64,000 bases of DNA from Peromyscus leucopus (Eukaryota; Chordata; Mammalia; Rodentia; Cricetidae), in assembly GCF_004664715.2 (NCBI RefSeq), contig NC_051070.1, forward strand, positions 47,750,456-47,814,455. The letters are read 5' to 3'. Under the pieces are notes generated by a model that worked only from the letters and a program-made list of their open reading frames with translations, did no database searches and was not told the origin of the DNA. Numbering within the stretch: position 1 is the first letter of the stretch; the number at the start of each line of letters is the position of its first letter. This document shows positions 44,250-55,602 of the stretch, piece after piece. The translations under genes and the position numbers were made by a program.

Positions 44250-44370
44250 GGGTTAGAGCTAGGGATTAGGGGTTAGGGTTAGAGATTGGAGGTTAATGTT
44301 AGGGTTAGGGTTAAGAGTTAGTTAGGGTTAGGGTTAAGGTTAGAGGTTAGGGGTTATATTTAGGGATAGG
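44250..44370 (+). repeat. Interstitial telomere-like (TTAGGG)n block
   Basis: Eight exact TTAGGG hexamers among variants (TTAGAG, TTAAGA, TTAAGG) over 120 bp. Confidence 0.9.
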
Positions 44371-44429
44371 TCTTCTGTTACCTTAGCCCTGACTGTATTA
44401 CCAAGATGCAGTTTTCTATGTCTGCTTCT

Positions 44430-44520
44430 ACTTCAAGCCTAAGAGTTCCTTGAAGACACAGTTAGTTACCTTCTACCCAGCATCAGGCCATGCACACATT
44501 AGTACTCAGTAAGTTAGAAC
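44430..44520 (+). repeat. LINE-2 3' end fragment
   Basis: GTTCCTTGAAGACACAG, CTACCCAGCATCAGGCC and TTAGTACTCAGTAAGTT follow the L2 3' pattern. Confidence 0.45.
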
Positions 44521-44729
44521 CTCGGGGGAACATTTGGATGTTGGGTACAGTGCTCACTTGTGTGCTGGCAGAGCGAAACACTCTAGGCTTGCTCCTAGCA
44601 TCTTTTTTTACATTTAATCAGCATTTACTTGAGAAAATTTACTTGCGAAAATTTTAAGACACATGCATTAAATTGCTGAAGTGAGTATCATGAAGGATAG
44701 ACACAGTGAAGATTCTCATTCTCAGCCAG

Positions 44730-44970
44730 ATGTAAGCCAGCTCCAATGAAATGTTTTCCTTTATAAGAGCTGCCGTGGTCATGGCATCTCTTCACAGCGA
44801 CAGAAACCCTAAGACATACAGATGGTTTCTTGGTTCTCCATCATGTAGATGGCAGTTTCTCAGCAACTGTAACTCCATGAGCCAGCTCCTGCTCCTTCTG
44901 GCCCCGCTTCAGTCAACAGCCCTGGTACTCACTGTAAGGAGCACGGTTCCTAGCAGACAGTGTATAGCAG
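44730..44970 (+). mobile_element. MT-type MaLR LTR 3' end plus internal start (plus arm)
   Basis: TCCTTTATAAGAGCTGCC, GTGGTCATGGCATCTCTTC and AAACCCTAAGACA end the LTR. The internal part follows (GTTTCTTGGTTCTCC, GCCAGCTCCTGCTCCTTCTG). Its inverted counterpart is at 45589-45830. Confidence 0.75.
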
Positions 44971-45588
44971 CAGATGTGACAAGGCACAGCACACCAGACA
45001 GAGAGACAGGAAAGTGAGGATGGCTGTGTTAAAACTGGTACTACAGGATGCTGGTGTGTGTCGTGGCTCTATCCCACCTCCACGGCCCCAAGGACTGAAT
45101 GTTATTTTAGCTGTTAGAGTCTGTAGACTATTAGTTGGTAGCAAATAACAATTTCCAAGATCATATGTGCACAACAAGGCTGGTACAGAATCAATATTAG
45201 AAAACACTGCTACCAGTTATAACAACCAAGGGTCAGTTTATGAAAAAACCTCACATTTTGTTCTTGGATACACAACCCCTGTCCCTCACTCCCACACATA
45301 GGAAGTTAGAGAGCATGATACTTTTAGAAATCTAATTTGTTGGAGTCCAATGACTACAGAAGCTTTTACCCGGGGCGGTGTGCCCAGAGGTCTCCAGAGA
45401 TACCTTCCACTGTTGTCCTAAACAGCACAATATGGGTAGATCCCTAGTGGGGCCATGGTGAGGAAGGAAGGTGGATGTATTTCAGCTACTGGAGTGAAAA
45501 GACCTGTGTGGCTGTTTTATGGTTCCTGGTAGAGGAGAATGAGCTTCTACGTGATGTATTTAGGACAGTGTAGGGAGTAGAGTGTCTG

Positions 45589-45928
45589 TACACCGTCTGC
45601 TAGGTACCACGATCCTTACAGTGAGTACCAGGGCTATGCACAGAAGCAGGACCAGAAGGAGCAGGAGCTGGCTCATGGAGTTACAGATGCTGAGAGTCTG
45701 CCATCTGCAAACTGGAGAACCAAGAAACTGGCTGCATGTCTTAGTGTTTCTAATAAGAAAAGATATCATGACCATGGCAACTCTTATAAAGGAACACACT
45801 TAATTGGGGCTGGCTTACAAGTTCAGAGGTTTAGTCCACTGTCATCATGGTGGAAAGCATGGCAGCATGCAGGCAGACATGATGGTGGAGAAGAAGCTGA
45901 GAGTTCTGCATCTGGATCAGTAGGCAGC

Positions 45929-46000
<72 letters not shown>

Positions 46001-46016
46001 GGGAGAGAGAGAGGGG

Positions 46017-46063
<47 letters not shown>

Positions 46064-46109
46064 GGAGAGAGAGGAGAGAGAGGGGAGAGATAGAGATAGA
46101 GATAGAGAT

Positions 46110-46161
<52 letters not shown>

Positions 46162-46307
46162 GGCCTGGCTTGAGCTTCTAAAACCTCAAAGCCTACCCCC
46201 CCTTCCTCAGTGACACACTCTCCAACAAGGCCACATATCCTAATCCTTTCAAATAATGCTACCCCCTATGAGCCCATGGGGGCCATTTTCATTCAATCAC
46301 CACACTG
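45589..46307 (-). mobile_element. MT-type MaLR internal start plus LTR (minus arm)
   Basis: Reverse complement of the 44730 element for the internal part (45589-45745), then a reversed MT LTR (ATCATGACCATGGCAACTC, CTCCAACAAGGCCACATATCC, end AATCACCACACTG). A purine microsatellite interrupts the LTR. Confidence 0.75.
45931..46157 (+). repeat. (GA)n/(GATAGA)n polypurine tract
   Basis: 227 bp of nearly pure purine with GGGG and GATAGA variants inside the MT LTR. Confidence 0.97.
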
Positions 46308-46309
46308 TA

Positions 46310-47445
46310 TAACTACTTTCCATCTGAAGGCCTGAGAAGTGGCCAGGAGGTAGAGTGGGACTGGAAATGATGATGCATGTCCAAGATCCGACAGAAGATA
46401 CTCACCTCCCTCCGCCTCTGGGTTCTGCTGTGTCTGGCCTCTGTAGACGGGATACCATTTGCCTGCACTGATCTTGTTTCCTTGTGCTAATAATCGCTTG
46501 TAGGTACACCAAGGAATAATGTTTACCAGCTACCTGGGAATCCCATCACCCGGTCAATTTCACGTATAAAATTAACAGTCACACAGTGTAGTGGGGAATG
46601 ATAGGATCATTACAGTTTAGTTCATTTGTCTGATTTCAGGGACCCTAGGGATTTGCTGATATTCCAACTAATTATTCTCCACCATTTATGAATGTTCACA
46701 TCCGAAATGGATCAAAAACCTGATATATTACAATGAAGTAGAGAAGGGAGGAAGGAGAGAAGCTGTAAAAGGAAGTTGGGTGGGGCACCATGATAAGAGA
46801 AAAAAATTATGGGAAGAATCACTCCAGATCCCATTGCAACTCTAAATATTACCTAATGTATCAAATTTGTTTTTCTCCATGAATGTGTGCCTGGAGGAGA
46901 TTGCCCGGTGACCTTGGCTGACATCTTTCAATAATGGAAATGTTTTTTTTTTTGGTGAGTGTGTACTTACCTATCTCATCATTCCTTATACAGAGCTGGA
47001 GTACAATTGAGTTATCTACCCACCCATTTATATGTAGTATGATTTGTAGTATATGTACATACAGAATATATAAATACATACATAGACAAGAAAAATGAAA
47101 ATACTGTCTTTGGACTACTCAGAAAAGAGAAAACAACCTACTTAAGTTACATTTCATGAGAAAGGCATGCAAATGGGACACATACCAGGGAGTCTGCATT
47201 TACTTAATTATTCAATTATTTACCACGCATTTACCATGGTCTGGGCTTCATTGTGTGTCTTGAAGAACAAAGCAGACAGGGAATTTGCATTATACTGGGG
47301 CAGACAAGTGATAGACAGGTAGGTGGGTAAGCAAAGTAATCTCAGGAAAGTCCCTGGAAGAGGGACTGAGCTGTGAGTGACAGCGACAATTTCATATAGC
47401 ATCATCAGGAGATGACTCTTTGAGGCTTCTTAATTAAGATATGAG
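46310..47445. other. No gene or repeat recognised
   Basis: AT-rich unique sequence. Only a short (TTTTGG) run and TA-rich patches near 47040. Confidence 0.4.
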
Positions 47446-47449
47446 ATGC

Positions 47450-47695
47450 TGTCATAAACTGTTCAGGCAGCTATGAAGAATACTTCAGACTAGGTAGCTT
47501 GTAAATAACACAAACTCTTGCTCCGAAGTTCTGGAGGCTGGGAAGCCTGCTAGGCACTAGCAGATTCGTTATCTGGGGAAACAGCTTTCTGCTTTGAAGA
47601 TAGTACTTTCCTATTACATCGTGATGTGCTGGAAGGGACAAGGCAGCTGCCTTCATTCTCTTCTAAAAAAGGGACAGATCTCTTAATCACGAGTA
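47450..47695 (-). repeat. MaLR (MLT1-like) LTR fragment
   Basis: CTTCAGACTAGGTAGCTTG, CGAAGTTCTGGAGGCTGGG and CTGGAAGGGACAAGGCAGC match a reversed MLT1/MST pattern. Confidence 0.55.
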
Positions 47696-47708
47696 ATCAC
47701 TTCCCCAG

Positions 47709-47756
47709 AGGCGCGCGAGCGCGTGCACGTGCGAGTGTGAGTGTGTGCGCGCGCAG
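47709..47756. repeat. Alternating purine-pyrimidine (GC/GT)n tract
   Basis: GGCGCGCGAGCGCGTGCAC followed by GTGTG...GCGCGCGC. Z-DNA-prone. Confidence 0.9.
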
Positions 47757-47811
47757 GTACTTCCACATGATGAGACCTGATATATCCAGTATCTTCTTCC
47801 ATCACTCTCTA

Positions 47812-48182
47812 CCTTATTTTTTGACAGGGTCTCTAAATGAAGTTCAGGCTCATTCATTTGGTTAGAATGGTTGGCCAGCAAGCCACATGCATCCTCCTGT
47901 CTCCATTTCCCTAGCGCTGGATTACAGGTGTGCACTGCTGTAATTTTTTTCCCCCGAGGCAGGCTTTCTCTGTGTAGCTATGGAGCCGGTCCTAAAACTC
48001 AGTCTGTAGACCAGGCTGGCCTCGGACTCACAGAGATCCACCTGCCTCTGCCTCCTGAGTGCTGGGATTACAGACGTGTGCCACCACTGCCGGGCTGTGC
48101 CCAGCTTTTTTATGTGAATGCTGGGGATCAAATTCATGGTGGCATGGCAAGTATCTGTCAACTGAGTCATTCTTCAGCCCAT
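47812..48182 (-). repeat. B4/RSINE-like SINE split by a B1
   Basis: TTGACAGGGTCTCTAAATG to GCTGGATTACAGGTGTGC, then the B1, then GCTGGGGATCAAATTCATGG and TCATTCTTCAGCCCA. Confidence 0.65.
47943..48097 (-). repeat. B1 SINE
   Basis: GGCTTTCTCTGTGTAGC, AGACCAGGCTGGCCTCGG and GTGCTGGGATTACAGACG. Confidence 0.92.
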
Positions 48183-48569
48183 GGCTCCTTAGCACTATCA
48201 TACTGGTGGTATTGGGGTCCCACTTATGAATTTGGGGTGGGGGTACCAGCTCAGACCCTTGCATCTGCGTAGTTCTATAGTTATTTTCTTCTGGATTGAT
48301 CTGCGTGGTGAGAGGAAGAGTCAGTGAAGTGTCCCATCCTCCTATAGTCTCAGCTCTCAGCCTGTGCCCATGGGCTGGAAGGGACAAGGCAGCTACCTCT
48401 TTGAAAGGCCTTCCCAGTCCTGCCTCCCACCCACTGGGTAGAAAAGAGTGGCTAAAGAGAGCCAGAGCTGGATGCAGCCTCCTTCTTCTATTAGGTAGTT
48501 TAGTCTTTGCTAAACCTCCCGGCAGGATATGGTTTAATAATGCCATTTGTTACAAAGAATAATAGAATG

Positions 48570-48725
48570 AGCTGTAGGTGATGATCCTCACTTGTAACCA
48601 GGATGCTTAAGCAGGACAATCATGGGTTTGAGGCCATCCTGGGCTACATAGTGAATTATGGACCAGCCTGGGTTATATTGTAAGACTCCCCTCATCTAAA
48701 AAGAACCCAAAGTAACAACAAAAAG
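48570..48725 (+). repeat. Proto-B1-like SINE
   Basis: GGGTTTGAGGCCATCCTGGGC, CTACATAGTGAATTATGG and an A-rich tail. Confidence 0.6.
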
Positions 48726-48887
48726 AAAACCAACAGAATGCTGTCATATTTCAAAACGGCCTGGTGCCAGGGGCTTTTCTCTGATTTTTTGGTGTAAGCC
48801 TGGGCAGGTTTCCCAAGATAAAACATAAACATCATGGGGGTGTGGTAGGCTTATGACTGGGCCCCCTAGAAGTGCTTTTTCTATTTA

Positions 48888-49078
48888 AAGTTTGGCTTAT
48901 TTTTATTTTTATATGCGTATCTGCATGTCTGGTGTCTGTGGAGGTCAGAAGATGGTATTGGAGTCCCTGGAACTGGAGTTCCAAACTATTGTGAGTTGCC
49001 ATGTGGGTACCAAGAACCATGCCCTGGTTCTTGCAAGAGCAGCCAGTGCTCTTAATTGCTGAGACATCTCTCTAACCC
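48888..49078 (-). repeat. B2/B3 SINE
   Basis: TATTGTGAGTTGCCATGTGGG and TGCTGAGACATCTCTCTAACCC. Confidence 0.88.
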
Positions 49079-49079
49079 T

Positions 49080-49865
49080 GCACCCCACCCACTCTCCAAT
49101 TCTCCAGTCTCAGAACTGCCTGCTTTAAAGCCCCTAAAATTAATCAATCAGTACTCAGACTTTTGTCCTCAGGCTCTATGTCCAGAGGAAAATTCTGTTC
49201 TGGTACTCTGTGATTTTTCACCTCATCTGTCTCCCTTTGATTTTTGATACAGAGGTTTCCCATGATCAGGTGACTTCAATTTTGTAAACCCCAAAAGAAT
49301 GGGTGACTTTCAGTCTTAAAGCCCACCTCCCATGAGGAGAGGGTGGTGGCTTCTGAGGACTTTATATGTTGATTTGAAACCAGCAGTAAGGAGCCTAAAG
49401 GCTCCCATGTGACATTTGTGCTCAGATGTGAATGAAGAGAAGCACCTGTCATATGAAGAGTGCAGGAGATCTTTCCAGGTAGGAAAATGGCCTATTCAAA
49501 GGCCCCGGGGTAGCTAGAGCTGAGTGTTGAAAAGAAGGCCAGAGGGCATGGGCCCAAGATTGAGACAGATACAGCCATAGGTTAGAACTTGAAGGGCCAG
49601 CAGGGCCCACGGTTAGTGGAAGGTCTTGCACTCTGAATGGGACCCACTTACTCATCTTGGGATGTGAGTAACAAAGATCCAGTGGCATGCTCCTCATCTC
49701 TACACAGTGTCACAGAGATAGAAACGTGGTAGTAAGCCCCACGCTCTTTCTGTATGTCTCCCGTCTCCAATTCAGATGATACAGACAATGGAATGGATGA
49801 GGACACTGGTTTTAGCTGATGGGATAATTTACCCAGTAAAGGGGCTTGTGTAGAACCTCCCATTC
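49080..49865. other. No gene or repeat recognised
   Basis: Unique sequence without convincing coding frames. Confidence 0.4.
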
Positions 49866-49867
49866 TG

Positions 49868-50225
49868 GAGTGATCGTTTTAATTGTAAACTTGATTGAAT
49901 CTCCAATCCTCTGTGAGTGCGGCCTCTGACATGCCTGTGGGAGATAATCTTGAGTGTGTTCATTTAGATGAGAAAACTCACCCACTGTGGGTGAGTCCTT
50001 GGCTGGGAACCTGGACTGCAGAAGTGGACAGACGGGCTGAGAAGCACCATGTACTCATAGTGCTGTCCTGAGTGTGGCTGTGATGAGACAAGACGCTCCT
50101 GCCGCCTTGACCTTCCCACCACGATGGACCGGTCCCTTGAACTGTGAGGCAGAATAAGCCCTTTCTCCCTGAAGTTGCTTTTGCCTGAGTATTTTATCAC
50201 AACAACAGGAAAGGAAGCAAGACAC
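49868..50225 (+). repeat. Old rodent repeat
   Basis: TTTTAATTGTAAACTTGATTG start and CCCTGAAGTTGCTTTTGCC/TATTTTATCACAACAACAGG end. Related to 40640 and 61088. Confidence 0.55.
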
Positions 50226-50229
50226 ACAA

Positions 50230-51300
50230 AGGAAGGAAGATCTTATGCTCTGCCATACCCCATCTATGATGGTCTGGAACTGAGCCCCAGAAGGACAGGC
50301 CCAGCACCTCATCCACTCACTATTTTGCAGACATGAGCACACTTTAGCCAGGGCTCCTCCCAGCAAACACTGGTGGCCGTCGAGATGGATTTCCCTGCTA
50401 TGTGAATGTGGTGGACACAGAGCGAAGGAACAAGAGCTGGAGACAGAGCAGCCTTGCAAGCTGCCTAGGATTCCATCTGCATGTGCCCTCTAGGGGCACC
50501 TAGGACCACCCCTGAGCTCTGGAACTCAGACGTTGGAGGCTGCCAAGATTGCTTCAGGGATAACTTGATTGCCTTGACTAGTACCTATAGGAATGGTGAA
50601 TGAGTAAAAACAAACAAACAAAAACCCTAGGTTTAAAAGTAGACAATTTAGCAATTTTCGGGAAAACCCACCCCAAATCAAAGGAAGATTATTTAAAAAA
50701 AAAAAATGTGAAAACTACCACACTAACCACGGGGTTTTGTTGCATTCCGAAGAAAGCCTTGCCCCTAGACAATTGCTTTCTTCTGAAGAAGCCGTGGTGA
50801 CCCACTGCTTCTGTGTGTCCTGCCGACCAATTCAGCTTATGACAGGTCTTCTCTCACCTGCCCATGGAAGTCATCCTGCAGTCCCACCTCTGTCTATCGC
50901 TCTCCTCATTTTCACCCCATTGTTTCTTTATCCCACCCCACCCCACCCCTTTTGGTAAGCCTCACGCTGTCCTAGGAAACACTGTTCTCTCTCAAGGATG
51001 TCCTGGTGCTCTGCATCTTATTCCTCTGAGTTTTCTTCCAAAGCTGGAACCTCACGAATTCTTTTAATTTTTTGTTCCCAGCTTCTTCCCCATGTAGTCC
51101 CTCAAGGGAGGCTGCTGTAGAGAACACGGAGCTGTCAGCTCTCCAGTGTGGCAGGACCTGGGACCAGGGCTTCATGTCCCCATGACATTGTGAGTCCTTT
51201 TCTGAAAAGCCCTGGTGAGGGCTCAGCCTGCTTCTCCCTCTCAATGTGAAGGCAAGATGACTCTTGTGCGCTACAGAACAGCTCCTTACAAATCGATTAG
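50230..51300. other. No gene or repeat recognised
   Basis: Unique sequence. Short (CCCCA)n at 50935-50950. Confidence 0.4.
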
Positions 51301-51302
51301 TG

Positions 51303-51775
51303 TCCCAGTGCCACTGTCACTGATTATCACAGACTCAGTGACTTAAACTAATAGCAGTTTATTCTCATAGCTCTGGGGCCAGAAGTCTGAAATTATGTTG
51401 CCCACAAAGCTGGTTCCCTCTGTAGGCTCAGGGTGTGTGTGTGTTGGGGGTGAGGGTGGGGGAAGGGCTTCCTTATGTTTCCCAGCATTGGGCAGCTGCA
51501 GGCCTGCCTTGGCTTGTAGTTTATTGCCCCCCACACTCTTCATCTTTCCATAGTCTTTTGGGCTGTATCTTCTCTTCGGTTTCTCTTAAGGACCCCTGCC
51601 ATTTGGGTCAGGGCCTGTCTATTTAAATGAGGATGAGCTCACCCCCGAGAGCCCAAGTTAATTACAATTACAAAGACTTGTTTTCAAATAAGGTGACTTC
51701 CACAGGCCCTAAGTGTTCGAGCATGGATGGGCACATCCTTTTAAGGGCAACTGTTCTACCTGCTGTTATGGCCAA
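51303..51775 (-). repeat. MaLR (MLT1) LTR
   Basis: CACAGACTCAGTGACTTAAAC, GCTCTGGGGCCAGAAGTCTG, GTTTTCAAATAAGGTGAC: a long reversed MLT1-type LTR with a small GT tract inside. Confidence 0.6.
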
Positions 51776-52369
51776 CTCACCCCCAGCTTTCTGTCTTGGC
51801 GTGAGATTATAACCAATTAGAAACACATTGAAATTTACGTGCTGGATCTCTAGATAGTCCCTATGAAAAAGTAAACTATCTTTGAGAAAGGTCACTTGAA
51901 CATTAAATGCTCACTAGCCGAAGGCAGGGAGGAAGATCTTGGGAGAGATGAGACCGGTTTTAGTAATGCATCAAGACTCAGCACTGCTCTGGTGTGGAAC
52001 ATTGGGAGTAAATACTACAAAGTGTTAAGTTGGAGACTGAGGACCTCCAGTCCCCCCCCCCCCCAGAACTCCTTGAAGGCACCATGAATGAGAACTAAGA
52101 AAGCCCCAAACTGAGAGCCGCTTGCCCTGATTTTGCCTCATAAAAATGTGTGCTCGCTCTCTCGGACACTGTCAGAGCTCGACTCTGAAATGTCCCTGTT
52201 GGCTCACATGTCAAACCTTGTTCCCCAACTGATGGAGCTGTCTGGCAGCTGGAGGACTTTCAGGAGGTGGGGGCCTGGCTGGCGGAAGCAGGTCACAGGA
52301 AGTGGATCATTTGGGATGTCTTGTCTTTGTCCCCTTCCCTATCCTGCACTCTGCTTCCTGTTTGCCATG

Positions 52370-52734
52370 CATCAGTGACTCTTCTGTCGCCATGATAAAA
52401 CACCAGGACCAAGGCAACCTACAGAAGGAGGCGTTTATTTGGGTTGATGGTTCAGAGGGATAAGAACCCATCCTAGCAGGGAGGCATGGCAGCAGGCAGG
52501 CATGGTTTCCAGAGCAGGAAGCTGAGCGCTCCATCTTCAAGGGTAAGTGCTGAGCAGACAGTGAGCTAGTAGTGGGGTGAGGCTGTGAGGTCTCACCGTT
52601 TGCTCCCAGTGACAGACTTCCTCTTAGTAAGGCTGCACTTCCTAAAATCCCTTCAACAGCTCCACCAACTTGGGACCCAGTGTTCAAAGCATGAGCCCAT
52701 GGAGGACCTTTCTCATGTAAGTCACCACAGCTGT
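52370..52734 (-). repeat. MT-type MaLR LTR
   Basis: GTGACTCTTCTGTCGCCATG, ACACCAGGACCAAGGCAACC and an end at GTCACCACAG. Confidence 0.7.
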
Positions 52735-52934
52735 CATGTGGCCAGTTGCCTCATGCGCCGGCCAACAATAATGGAGCTTCTCCCACTGTCTTGCCTTCCC
52801 AGTCGCGATGCCATGAGCCACCCTGAGGCCACGAGACAAACCAGTCTTCCCTTCCGAATTCTCTGTGGCCAGGTGTTCTGTCACAAGGACAAGTTAAGTA
52901 GTGACAACACAGCCTCCCCTTGAGTGTTTGCGTG

Positions 52935-53515
52935 TGCGTCTTCCCAGAGCAAGAGTGTGACAGCTTTTAAGTACAAGCAGGATGTAGCCTTTTAGACCAT
53001 CGGGAAATGCCTGTGAGTCAAAGATCACATGCTTAGCGAATAGTAGTAGCCTTTAGATCACTGAGTCCCATTGGAATATTCCCCCGACTGCATTGAAGGT
53101 CTCTAATGAGCCCAGTGGAATTTAGAAACAGGTTCCATGTATATAAAACACTCTGTTAGGATTGGGACTTATTTTGACAACCAGTTGTCACAAACTCCCA
53201 AGTTTGCTGAGATCCAGTTGAACAGAGCTTTGTCTCAAGAGGAAATGGATTTGATCTCTCCATTGGATTTTAACTATGGTGCACTTTAGAGCGAACCATT
53301 TGTGATGAATAAATGAATGACTGGAGGGATAAATAATTCAGATCAGTTTTCCTTTTAAGGACTTGAAGTGTTTGCTCAATGCTCGAGGTTAGTAATTATA
53401 GCTCCAAGGGATGGAGATCTCATTTTAAAAATCCTTTATTTCTATTAGTAAAGGGGACTTCCTCTCTGCTAATAGAACTGCCTACAGTGTTTGCCATGTG
53501 AGATTTCATGTGGCC
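52935..53515. other. Unique AT-rich region, candidate conserved element
   Basis: Repeat-free. The part 53250-53480 contains GATAAATAATTCAG, GTTAGTAATTATAGC and TTTATTTCTATTAG. No coding signal. Confidence 0.25.
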
Positions 53516-53519
53516 TGGT

Positions 53520-53690
53520 GCACAAGTGCTTCGTATTTTGGAACCAGACAGACCGGGTTCCAGCTCTGGTTATCCCATTTAATTAGTTAGGAGTTTGGGG
53601 GTAATTATTTTATTTCTCTAGGACTCAATTTTCTGGTCTGCAAAATCCAGGAGAGCAATCATAGTTATCTTAGAGGTACAAGAAACCTGG
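53520..53690 (+). repeat. MIR SINE
   Basis: GGAACCAGACAGACCGGGTTCC, TTTCTCTAGGACTCAATTTTC and CTGCAAAATCCAGGAGAGCAATCATAG are the MIR core and right half. Confidence 0.78.
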
Positions 53691-54119
53691 GGCAAAGCGT
53701 GCTTAGAGAACTTGAATTTTCAGCAAGTGTCTGTTGTTAGAACTTTTCTCAGAAAACAGTGCTACCCTTCATAGAGTTGGTCGGCACCAAATGGATTGGG
53801 AAGGATGAACGGTCATCCTTAAATAAACAGTCATTTAGTGTCTTCTGCATCAGTATAGGGGTGCAACAGTAAGAGTTTACCACAGCTTGTTTATGAAGGA
53901 TCCAGTTTTGCCCCCTCGGCTCTACCCTGGAGTATATGCTCCTTCCAGATCCTCAGGTCTGCTCTCCCCGAACCAGAGTCATGTGTACAGGGCCCTAGAG
54001 TGAAATTCCTCCTCCGGGCTCACCAAGCACACAGCATGACACACTGGTAAACACGAGTGTTATGGGGTCATGGAAGGCGTTATAAATCCATCCTACAAAA
54101 GGGCGGGTGAACGTGGAGG

Positions 54120-54880
54120 CTACCTATGCGTCTAACCTTTTCCCATTGCAAATTAAACATCTTTCCTTTGATCCCATATTATGGCAAGAAACTAGCATGG
54201 ATCTTTGATCCCGCGCCAGCATCTAGAGAAATTACGAGGTCTCTAGGATGGGATAATAGAGTGTCATCAAGGCTTCTAGCTTTAGGAAATTACTTAATCT
54301 CCATTCTCAGTGGCTGCTGCTCTGAGACAGCTGTGACAGAAAGGTCCCAAGTGCTATTGAAGACAGCTCATCAGTTCCGAACAAAGCTGATTATGTAAAT
54401 TGTGCATTAAGATGCAGCTCCAATTTAATTTTACTCTGTAAATAAATATCCCATTAGCATCCATCTGTTGCCAGTCAGGTAAGGCCTTCTCTAAACGGAT
54501 ATGACTAAGCCCCCAGTGGCTTCTCTTGGGATGCTGATGGGGTGTGGGAGGGTGAGGGTTACGACACCCAAATTCTCTGTGTAGAACTTAATTTTGTTCT
54601 TTAAATGGCAAGTCAGCTGTAAAATCAATTGAGGGCCAGAAGAAGCTGGGGTTGGCCCCAAACAACAGGACACCTCATCTATTTCTGGGCCTGCTCATCG
54701 GGGACACATGAAAGCTTTCTCTGATTGTTGTCATGGAGATCAATAATAATTATAGCTAGCCGATTCCCTCCAAAAATAAAAACATTTCAGCTGATGAGAA
54801 GCGATCACTAAATTAGCACCCGGTCTTTCGGCTGCAGGGCAATTTATCAGGCCGAGCGGCACGTGAGTGTGGTCTTAGCT
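54120..54880. other. Repeat-free AT-rich block, candidate developmental enhancer
   Basis: About 750 bp without recognisable repeats and dense in homeodomain/POU-style motifs (AATTTAATTTTAC, CCCATTAGCATCC, AATAATAATTATAGC, CTAAATTAGC), CAGCTG-like E-boxes and preserved CpG near the end. It looks like a conserved non-coding element, but conservation cannot be tested here. Confidence 0.35.
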
Positions 54881-55359
54881 GATCCTGAGGATACAGCTCT
54901 CCCCTCAGAACGGAGAGTGTTGGACAATGCCACTAGCTGACTGCCAGAACCAGAAGGAGGGCGGCAGGGAGAGAGCATGTTTTCTCCGGGGCTGTGCTCT
55001 CTAGGTTTCAGGAGGCTGAGTTCTAGAAGCTTCTGGTATTTCCTTAGTAGTCTATCAGCAGGAGAAGCAGAAGCTTGGCCATTATCTGCCCAGTGGAGAA
55101 TTAAAACCTGCGGTTTGGATGCGGCTGCTGCTGGTGGTGATGGACGAGGTGGGAGGAGGAGGAGAGGGCTCAGCAAGGGTCTGGGCACAGACCCAGGAGA
55201 CCCACTGTGGCCCGCACACTCTAACACTTAAGGCATTGTCGCCCACGCTGCCGATAACTGCTGAAGCTGGCCAAGGACATCCCGGGAGGAATCCGAAGCA
55301 GAGGCTCTTCAACCAAGGCTGTTAGACACAATGCCACTGGCATAAACAAAGATGTCTGA

Positions 55360-55592
55360 GCATATTTTTTTTTTAAATTTTATTTTTAGATTTAACTTTT
55401 TTTAGGTATTAGGCCTTGTGCACCATGTGCATGCCTGGTACACACATTTATTCAAAAATGGATGCCAGATGCACTGGAATGGGAGTTACAAATAGTTGTG
55501 AGGGGCCATGTGGGTGCTGGGAATTGAACCTGGGTCTTCTGCAAGAGCAACAAATGCTTTTAACTCTTGAGACATTTCTTCAGTCCCTCCAT
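55360..55592 (-). repeat. B2/B3 SINE
   Basis: GTGCTGGGAATTGAACCTGGG and a reversed head ending TTCTTCAGTCCC. Diverged. Confidence 0.85.
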
Positions 55593-55602
55593 CATTTTTT
55601 TT

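Noticed and set aside
44751..45017. 88-codon frame similar to a minus-strand frame at 45560-45799
   Set aside because: Both are translations of the inverted MT-type MaLR LTR/internal junction, not a gene family.
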